From NCBI GenBank assembly GCA_007644065.1, contig VJWN01000036.1, positions 1 to 64,000 of the forward strand: a stretch of 64,000 nt of DNA, written 5' to 3'. Origin of the DNA: Margaritispora aquatica (Eukaryota > Ascomycota > Leotiomycetes > Helotiales > Discinellaceae). Below the pieces are notes generated by a model. That model did not search any database. It saw only the letters and a list, made by a program, of their open reading frames with translations, and had not been told where the DNA came from. A program made the position numbers and the translations under genes. Position 1 is the stretch's first letter. Each line of letters begins with the position of its first letter. Below, piece by piece: positions 55,507 through 64,000 of the stretch.

Positions 55507-58491
55507 TATGGGTTATGGTGATCATAAACGGCTTCCGTTCCGTTATGAAGAGGATGCATGCATGGGGTTAGTATGTAATCGACGACCATATCATGTAGCC
55601 AGTCGCGCAGTAATGGTATTGCTTTAATATATTTGCTAATGTCGCTGAGCTAAGTGGATATATTTCCTGATGAGACTAGCAAAACATGAAGCATGTGACA
55701 AACTGAGAAGCTGTACAAGGAATTTTGAGGACATCTCATGTCCATCTTATCTGGAGATCGAGCATTGAACGCATCGGACTCTATTGTTGTTATCTGGATC
55801 AAACCCAGCTTAGTGTACCACCTCCACATCAAATTTCCAAATACAACTCCTATCACCTACGCAAGGAGATTGTTTTTTATTCACACGATGGAGTTAGAAA
55901 ATCACACTTTCAACTACTGCACTATTCTGCGGTCCTCCTCCACAATAGCAGTAAAGAAACATGCACGTTGCTCCACTAGCAAGACTCCTTTGTCTCCCAA
56001 CGTACCTGCTCTGCTACTCATTTCATTGCACTTCTGTTACACACGATTTTCACTACGTCTTGAGCTGAGGATCTGCGACTAGACATATTCAATTTATAAG
56101 TCTTGTACTCATCAAAATATGAATGGATATGCGTATGTGCTCTGCCAGGGAGGGAGTTATATTATAACTCCCACTATATTGCACGACCCATACCCACCCA
56201 CCTCGAGTACCGTGCTCACTTAATTTCGTCGGAGCAAGTCACAACGCATGCGATTATCCAAACATTCTTACAAACAGGAAAGTGCTGTGCAAGCTGTGTG
56301 TGATGCCTGCCCTCTCTGCGATTGTCTAAATGAAGTGTTGTCCACCGTATATAGGTTTAAGTTACTTTCGTCTCTGACATTTCCCAATTTGATAGTGATG
56401 GTGAACTTTAAATCAGACGTCGTCACAATGTATGCTCAATAGAGAAGATCGACCATGAATAGCGTGTCGCAAAGCCAGGTTTTAAGAGTATACATCTGCT
56501 CATCCATATCAATTCTCAAAACTCTCTCACTGTCTCGCCCGTCCCACGGCATTGTGTTTCGTCTCTCGCTTAACTCAACTTACTGCCAGTGTGACTACGA
56601 CTCTACTCTCCTACCATCAAGTCATGATACGATAAAACACGTCTATGTCTAGATGGATCTAACTTAAATCCCAAGCTCTCATTGACTCGGTGAAGCTCCT
56701 CGGGTTGGTCTCTATTTACGTAGCTGGCCGTTTTTCTTGTGCTATGAGCATTGCCTCTGCTGTGAACGAGAAGGACTTTAACGAGACAGCAAGGGAAGGT
56801 AGACCGATGATGAACTATGGAGATCTCGCTTTATCCTCTACAGATACACATAAGAAAAAATAGCGAGAAACGAGTAGACAAATCAATATCTATTCTATCC
56901 GATCTCGATATCGGCTACGGTCTCAATTCCCATATAACATATCACAATTCTCTTTCAAACCCCAGAAAATCTATCATCAGCACTCACTCACTCACTCACT
57001 CCCTCACTCCCTACTTAGACAGTTAAGAAGCATCCTTTCGCCTATTCTTAACCATTCTCCCTTCCCATGTCATCGTATTCTCGTTCCTCTTATTTTCTGT
57101 GTTATCATAGGTTTATAGAACAGCCCAAGCGAGCGATATGTTTACCTCTCGTGTATCCTGCATCTTCTGGCGTCGAGATACTCAACGAGGGTTGTATCTC
57201 TTAGGACCCTGGGAATCGGAGGAGGAGGACGAAATTAGCTCTGGGGAAAAGAACAGAGAATGACTGTTGACTGTACTTCTCTGCTGTATAGCAAGCTCCC
57301 TCTTCCCAGTCATCTTAGGAGGATTAATATATATTAGTATATTTTGGGTCTCTCTCCAAAGGACATGTTATAACAACACATCAATACGGACACATCTAAC
57401 TCAAGTACTTGCAAAAAAAAAATCCGAGAACAAAAGCTCTAGCGTAGCCAAGAAGCATACATACACATATACGCCTTCAAGTAGATTTATCAAAACAATA
57501 GAACCACGATATGACTAAGAGAGTCAACTCACCACGACTCATTTCAACTTACCTTGAATACACCCATGAAAATTCGACTTAGCTGGAATGAATCTACTAG
57601 CTTGCGCAGTAATTCGATCTAATAATTCAGAAGACGGGAAAACTCACCGTCACAGAGATAGACCTCACAGCTTTTGATTCTCACGCCGAATACGCACTCG
57701 CAGAGCGGACAGAGAGAAGTCAAAGAAACTTTAGCACCGCATGAATTAGTGAACATGATCTTCTTTCACTCTTACTGGCTTATACTCTACATACAGAACA
57801 GCTCCCCGAGCCGTCGCTACCTCACTTGCTTCAAGTTGATCCTTCTAACGAACAAATACCGGAGAATAGCATAAGTGTAGCCAGAGACTCGCAATGGTTC
57901 GCCAAAGGAATTCATGCCCAGCCAGACGACAGGAGTTCACTCTGATAATGTCTAGCGAAGATAACTTTGGCTTGAGAGGGAATATCAGAGGTACGAATAG
58001 TTGCTTGACGATATTCTCGTCGTTAGACATATTTTTCTTGATCACTACAAGGCATCACACATTGAGCATCCGTAGCTCGACGCAACACAGCATAGCACAG
58101 CACAAGGCAAGGCAAGACAAGACACAATACCCAACCCTCAAGGCACCATTCTTGCCCCCACACCCTCTCCTCCCATCCACCCATTCATTCCTCTCCTTCC
58201 CTTCACTTACCAAAATAGACCATAGACAATAGACAAAAGACAAAAATTCACCGAACAACAAATGCACAAACCCACACACACACGCACGCATCAATCAACC
58301 AGCAGCACGTCCGCGGTAGGGTGGCGAAAATGAGGCGTAATGCGCGCAACGTGATCTCATTCGAAGCGACGCACTCTCCTGTACGGACTTACCATATTGT
58401 GGGCGCCAGAGACATCATTGGGGCTGTATAAGCCTCTTCAGCCTCCGGGCCGTCCGATGTTGCTTTCTTTTTTTTTTTTTTACTTTGCTTC

Positions 58492-58525
58492 GTACAGTAC
58501 AGTACGGTACGGTACGGTACGGTAC
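58492..58525. repeat. GTAC-rich tandem tract
   Basis: A run of overlapping GTACA and GGTAC units (self-complementary GTAC cores at five-base spacing) follows a poly(T) stretch. It could extrude as a hairpin or act as a protein-binding array. Related strings occur at 17,228 and 62,232. Confidence 0.7.
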
Positions 58526-61500
58526 CTTCTTCGTTGTCACTGCATTCGAAATTTTGGAACGTCGTCGTACTCGGTGCTAGCCGTGAGTGAGATGCCTAAT
58601 CCTAGTGCGAGGTGCAGTGTTCAGCTCGAGGGGGGGGGGGAGAGGTGAGGTAAGCATTCTGATATTCTAAGATACCTCGCACTCGCGAGTGGGAGTGCGG
58701 AAGCAACGTGTAGCGTGGCGGAAATATGGATTTGGTCGAAAAGCTTACTTGCTTTAGTTGCGAGGTGTTCTGAATGTGTGATGGAGCCCAGACAATCAAA
58801 ATTGATGAATATAGAAAAGAAAAGTCGCATAATTGCATTACTCGCAAGCATCAAAGCAAGCCAAAGTCGTCGCAGGTACATCTCCGCCCGAGTCCCCCCT
58901 TTCTTCTCACCTCAGCTCGCTTACCCACAATCAAACATTCCACCATCTGTCTTATCTAAGACAACACAAACCCCGAAACTATTGATCTCAGCACCAAGTG
59001 AGCAGGTAAAGCATGGATGAGACCAATCGCTTATCGTTGGTCGTTATGGTACTCGGGATGAGAAAAGCAAAGACAGCGAACCAAAAGGACTCAAGAAATC
59101 AGATGAGATGCACGGCGGCGCCTCCATTGCTAATAATGCCAACGGATGAGACAAGCACCCAACCACGATTAAATGGTACGATGGTACGTGATCACATGAC
59201 ATAAATAACCAATCTGAGGGCTGGACAGACTTGTGCCTAGTAGCTACTTTAGGTAATGATGATATATCTTCTGTGTATGACCGAAGAGATGCCTGCCTAG
59301 GTGCCGAGTTACAACAGCATATGTTGCCCGAGGTAGCTTGAGACCCGGTAACAGTGTGAACAATAAAGCGTTGCTAGCACGAAATCGAATGCAAATTCGG
59401 GGTCTCACCCAAAACCCTAATTTAGCCGATATAACTTGAATGTTGGATTTGTTTTGAATGGTTGCCCTTTCTTTACCTGTGCTAGGTTTATGCTCGCCGA
59501 TGCCATGCTCCACACCACTTACGGCGGTGACACTGCCTTTACGCCCAAACCACATCGAATTTCACACGGAACCGTCCCGGACTTGAATCTTGTGCTCCCC
59601 GTCCAGCCCAAGTGGGCATGATCGGTCAGGTAATGGAGGTCTCGTATATTGAAAATGGCCGAGGCTGTTGGTTCACCGGAGATGATCGTAGTTTCTTGGT
59701 CACAACTTACCACCAAACTCCTCTCCCACTTCCTGCTTCCCAAGGTATCGATGTGATGCGATGCGATGCGATGCAGGCAGAGTTGATTAGAAGCTAAGCT
59801 AAGCTGGAATGCCCTGGGTGGTGCATTAATTGGTTTATTGCGGCGTATTTTTGCAGTTGTCTTTTTGGTGTGCTTCAACTGGTGTTTCTCGCTCTCGGCT
59901 GCTAAACCTATCATCCTGCGTGATTGGAGAGGTTAGATTGGTTGTCGTTGATGCGGCTCATTCCGGCGACGTCCACTTTATCGTGCAGGCCAGCCGCATC
60001 TTCGCCTCATTGGTCGTGCGGTGCGTTGTAGGTCGGGGTGTGCAGCAACGGCTGATGTCTGATGGGGTGAGGAGATGATTTGGAGGCGGCGTCGGCATCG
60101 TTCGTGCTGCTGGATCCGTGGTCTTGCATATGGGGCCTTCCCGTATGAGAAGGTAAAATGGTGACAGAGTTCGAGGATGGGAGAGGCCTGGAGACAAGAT
60201 ACCGAACTCTGAATGATGATGAAGTAAGAGATTTTGCCTGTTGATTTCCGGAGACTGTTTTTGGTTGATCAAGTCAAGGGTAGAAAGCAGGAGACGCATG
60301 GGTGAGAAAAAGACTTACACAATGTCAAGATACATGTACTGTACCGTGAGTGAGAGATACTGTGCTTGACGGAAGACCCCTACAGTGCTCGTACTGCAGA
60401 GCAACATCAATCCTGGGCTTGAGGCTGTAGCTTACACCCGATCAAGCGCTTTGCCGTGTTGTAAAATGCGGCGCTGATGCTGATGCTGATGCTTGCTGCT
60501 TAGGTCGTGGTGCTTTTCCGACCTCACCATGATGCCCGGAAAAAGCATGATAACCTCGACGGGTGACCTGCAACGAGCCATCACGCTGATGAATTGGTAA
60601 GTGACGGTAAAGGAATATCCAATAGGGAAATCCTACCAGCTAGTTAAATTTTGAGGGGATTCGAGACAGAGTAGCTCTTGAGTCATGGCCTCTTCCCCTC
60701 GTTGCTTGACCTGGAAACATGGCGATATAGACACTCAGATACAAGATTGAAGAGGGGATTAATTCTCATCAGCAATGCCCTCGCCATGAATGAAGAGTCT
60801 AGACACCAGAAACAATGAAGCCATCCCAGCATCTAGACATGGAATGTGAACATCAACATCGTTGTCGAGCTGGCCGTGTCGCTGTTTCGTCTGGTGACTC
60901 TCGTCTATAATGCAACGACAGCTGTACTAGTGACCACCAATATCACGGTGAAACATCTACCTGTGGATAAAAATTGATGAAGAGGTTCGACCTCGGTGAA
61001 GAGGAATATAAGCCCCAATTACACAACTGAAATTTGGCGGTTTCAAATGGTCTTTCGACTCTTGACCCTATTGACCAAAGTTCAAGTGTCTCCGGCACGT
61101 TGACCCCTCCATACATCCATCCATACCTTTTTTTTTATACCTGCGTAGACCTTTGGATGCCCTGCCACGCCTGCCTCTCATCATATCCCTCATCTTTCAG
61201 TCATTGGACAGTTCAAGTCGAGGAGAGTTTCCACTAAGGAGATCCCTGCCTCTGCACAATCAAAAAGCTTCCAAGACGTTCAAGGTTGTTCAGGGTGTTC
61301 AAGGTGTTCAAGGTGTCCCTTGGAAAGGAAGAAGGAGGCTGTGTTTCTTACCCCACGTCGACCCTAGACGACTTTCGGCCGCCCTTGTGAATGCACCTCA
61401 CCTCACTTCACCTCAACTAGCACCGAGCTCAGCAAACTTGCCCTGCACCCTCTTTGCTTTGGCTGCGGCGTTGCCCGCCAAAATATCGACGGGGGGGGAG

Positions 61501-62169
61501 GGAGAGAGAAGGGAAGAAGACGAAGCCACACCTGCTGTCGTCCTACGACTCGTTGACCCATACAGAACATCCAAAGCTCCAGGGCAATAACTGGGCGACC
61601 ACCCACAGGACAGACACAGGACACAGGGCAGAAGTGGCAGAATATCCAGTAAATGCAATGCGAGCAATCCCAGCCCTCCCAGCCCTCCTCGCTACCAATA
61701 GAATGACAGCCACCGCAAAGGTTTCCACGTCGACAAGCACTCAAAGCACCCAAAGCACTCAAGCACACTGAAAGCACCCCATCATCAGGCTCCATACCTT
61801 GAGCGCCTCTTTTGCCTCTTCCAATCCTCTCTCCAGCTTTGAGTCCACCCTACTGTACCTCTACGCACTCTTTCATCAAAATTCATCCATCAAACCTCAG
61901 TCGTTCAATCAATCGTTCAATCGTTCAGTCGTTCGCCGTTTTCTCTCTCTCCCTCTACTCTTCTCCCTCTTTCATCCCCATGCCATCCCATCCCATCCCA
62001 TCCTCTCATCCTCTCATCCCTCCCATCCCATGCCGTCAACGCAACCATTACGCCTTCTCACTCCCATGTCCTTGCCCCATCTCCCATCTCCCTCTCATGT
62101 CCTCCGCATCACACCCATCATCACCCCTCATCCTTCTCAACTAAAGCCAACTCAACTTTAACCACTTTG

Positions 62170-62215
62170 ACACACACATACACACACATACACACACACT
62201 CACACACACACACAC
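62170..62215. repeat. CA microsatellite
   Basis: Interrupted CACACA array with occasional T, lying about 500 bases upstream of the zinc-finger gene within its probable leader or promoter. Confidence 0.9.
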
Positions 62216-62597
62216 AAAAAAACATACCGACAGTACAGTACGTACAGTACTACGTGCACTTGAATTCCAAGACTTCCGTCGATAGTCGATAACTCAAATC
62301 TCCAACGGTGCTCGTACAGTCCATTTTCGCCGCACTATCACTATCCTTCTTCCCTTGTCGCACGCACCCGAACCCCAGGTCATCCTTTTAACCTTGCGCC
62401 GCATTCCAAGTAAACGCACGCTATCCAACGCAGCGGCCCTTCGCTACTCCAGCCTCTGGTTGAACCTAGAGCGATCTGGACCTGGTCCCCGCCTTTTGCT
62501 CCTCAAACTACCCTACCTTTGGAGGCTCCCACCACTATCGATCATCGCAAATTGTCAATTTTCATCGCCGACTTCGTTTGTGGATTTCCACCAAAGT

Positions 62598-62723
62598 TGC
62601 ATGCGTATTTGAACTTTTCGTTGTCGCATGTTCACTTCCACCTGATGGGCAGTGTTTGTTCGCTCCACTCCTAAACCTCATCCGTCGTACTTGGCCCACC
62701 CCCAATGGCAATTTAGCACAAGT
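62598..62723 (+). promoter_or_regulatory. Cluster of four upstream ORFs before the Rpn4-like gene
   Basis: Four ATG-stop mini-ORFs precede the main ATG at 62724: 62601 (MRI), 62628-62645 (MFTST), 62645-62674 (MGSVCSLHS) and 62705-62716 (MAI). The second stop and the third start overlap as TGATG. The last stops seven bases before the main ATG. If they lie in the mRNA leader, they should lower translation of the transcription factor or make it condition-dependent. Confidence 0.6.
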
Positions 62724-64000
62724 ATGACTACGTGCCAGAATCATCACCGCCAATCTCGCTCAATAGAGGACGTATATGATCCGGAGGATGTTGGTCTGCG
62801 AAATTCACCTCTGCTAAAACAAATGAACGTCAATCTGAGGCCTTCGCCCAGCCCAGAGCCGCTGATACCACTCCCACCCGTGAGTCTCGAATCGAGTCCT
62901 GACCCTGAGGTCCGCAAAGTATCGACACGTCATAAACACCGACCGAGTCCAGGAGATGCCGTGTTAATATCCTTCCTGGCAAATGGGAAGCACGTTGATG
63001 TTGCGCGCGACGCAGGAGAGCAGCCATTGGCCTCGGATAACGAAGCAGAAGAGGAACCGAGGGGTACTATCATTACGCTTGCGACTGCGCAGGAAGAGGT
63101 CGCAGAGATAGACATTGAAGAAGTTGAAAACATGATGGACAAAGAGACAGAGAAAGAGAGTTCTATGGATCTTGCAGCAATTGCTGCGGGCGCTGTTGGA
63201 GTGCTGAGAGAGCACGAGAGGGCATCCTCAGATACAGCACGGCGGACGCCCACACCGAAGGTTGAAGAGCCAACAGAAGTGTCGGTTGCGCCAGAAGATC
63301 GTATGGATGATGTCAAGCCCTCCATACCAGCGGTGAATAAAGGATTACACGTAAATGTTGCTCTCGCGTCATTTGGGGCAAATTTGGCCAAACATGAAAT
63401 CGTAGCCTCACCCACTAACGAGGAGCTCCCGCCAATGCTCGAACAATCACCAAAATCCGGACAGTCAAATGGAAGTGGATCACATCAAATCACTCTTCCT
63501 TCGATACACGATACGATTGGAGATATAACACGAATCCCGCAACCTGTGGCCATTGACAATGCTGGTTTTGCACAATCACCACCAGGAAGACCTATCCCAA
63601 GATTTCCTGCAACAGGACTTTCTCATGGATCGCCTCCAAAATCACCGCATGATACCTTTCGACGAGAATTGCCATCACCTGGCCGAGGCTCGTTTTACTA
63701 CAATAATGTTCACAGGAGGCCTTCTCAAGCAGATGGTCCTCAGTATTCGAGTCCGGCCGACTATAGTGGCAATAATACTGAGACACCGAGTACAGATCAA
63801 TCGGCATCAACTCCTGCAAACATTGCGATTGATAGGATGAGCATTGATGGGATCACAAACCCTCAGGTGGGAGGATTTCAGTGCGTTTTTGCAGGTTGTA
63901 CTGCCCCGCCTTTCCAGACACAGGTTCGTACCCTTAATCTAGGCTAAGAATCATTCTAATGACCAGCTAGTATCTTCTAAACTCCCATGCAAATGTACAT
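62724..64000 (+). CDS. C2H2 zinc-finger transcription factor, Rpn4-like (3' end outside window)
   Basis: Exon 1 is 62724-63923 (400 codons); a 47-nt intron (GTTCGT to CTAG, with a CTAAT branch point) leads to exon 2 at 63971, which runs off the edge. The N-terminal 380 residues are disordered, Ser/Pro- and acid-rich (MDKETEKESSMDLAAIAAGA), as in activation regions. The first C2H2 finger starts CVFAGCTAPPFQTQ and continues YLLNSHANVH after the intron. This finger closely resembles that of the fungal factor annotated as Rpn4, the regulator of proteasome genes. That identity rests on one finger seen in full, so another C2H2 family is possible. The frame extends upstream of 62724, but without ATG. 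Confidence 0.7.

Larger units (their letters stand above)
55507..62597. other. 7-kb gene desert upstream of the Rpn4-like gene
   Basis: Many short frames occur on both strands, but none is long, domain-bearing or extendable by clean splice sites. Visible low-complexity elements include a CTCA run near 56,983-57,003, a GTAC-rich tract at 58,492-58,525 after poly(T), a G run near 58,630, GGTGTTCAA-type repeats at 61,285-61,320, CCCATC repeats near 61,985-62,030, and a CA microsatellite at 62,170-62,215. It probably holds an extended promoter and long 5' UTR, possibly non-coding transcripts. Confidence 0.5.

Overview
The window is genomic DNA from a filamentous ascomycete (Pezizomycotina). Genes carry many short introns (45-140 nt, occasionally longer) with fungal branch points such as CTAAC and CTGAC. 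They encode recognisable fungal proteins: PalB/Rim13 calpain, Grr1 F-box/LRR, Vts1, TFIIIC Tfc4, Aim18, Ant1, a BAG protein and an Rpn4-like zinc-finger factor. A Leotiomycete is my best guess, from protein flavour only. No tRNA, rRNA, CRISPR array or intact transposon was found.

Layout. (1) 1-9,400 is accessory and decayed: two extremely AT-rich blocks (1-about 2,130 and 5,588-8,190) that look like RIP-mutated transposon DNA, a 9-bp minisatellite, and a mixed-composition island between them. The island holds an orphan 5' exon, a Helo-like/PigL-type fragment and a FluG/DUF3435-type fragment. It is followed by a degenerate ~160-bp tandem repeat (8,400-9,330). (2) 9,400-21,100 is sparse: a charged coiled-coil protein, an old-yellow-enzyme oxidoreductase with a GC-AG intron, a small membrane protein and a membrane-anchored M24 metallopeptidase. 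(3) 22,060-36,745 is core genome: Grr1, Aim18, glutaredoxin, BAG/ubiquitin-like protein, 60S L16 (uL13) and an acyl-CoA ligase with another GC-AG intron. (4) 36,746-42,231 is accessory-like: a HET-type gene lacking its HET core, a small Cys-rich protein and an unknown 142-aa protein. (5) 42,232-55,506 is core again: Tfc4, Vts1, Ant1 and PalB. (6) 55,507-62,723 has no supportable gene and leads into a C2H2 factor resembling Rpn4, which has four short upstream ORFs and runs off the right edge.

There is no operon-like organisation. Shared themes are regulated proteolysis (Grr1, PalB, Rpn4-like, BAG co-chaperone, M24 peptidase), gene expression (TFIIIC, L16, Vts1) and peroxisomal/lipid metabolism (Ant1, acyl-CoA ligase).

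Exon coordinates were built by hand from GT/GC-AG signals, with reading-frame phase checked across each junction and agreement with remembered family sequences. Start codons remain unresolved for the BAG and TFIIIC genes. All homology statements come from pattern recognition, without a database search.
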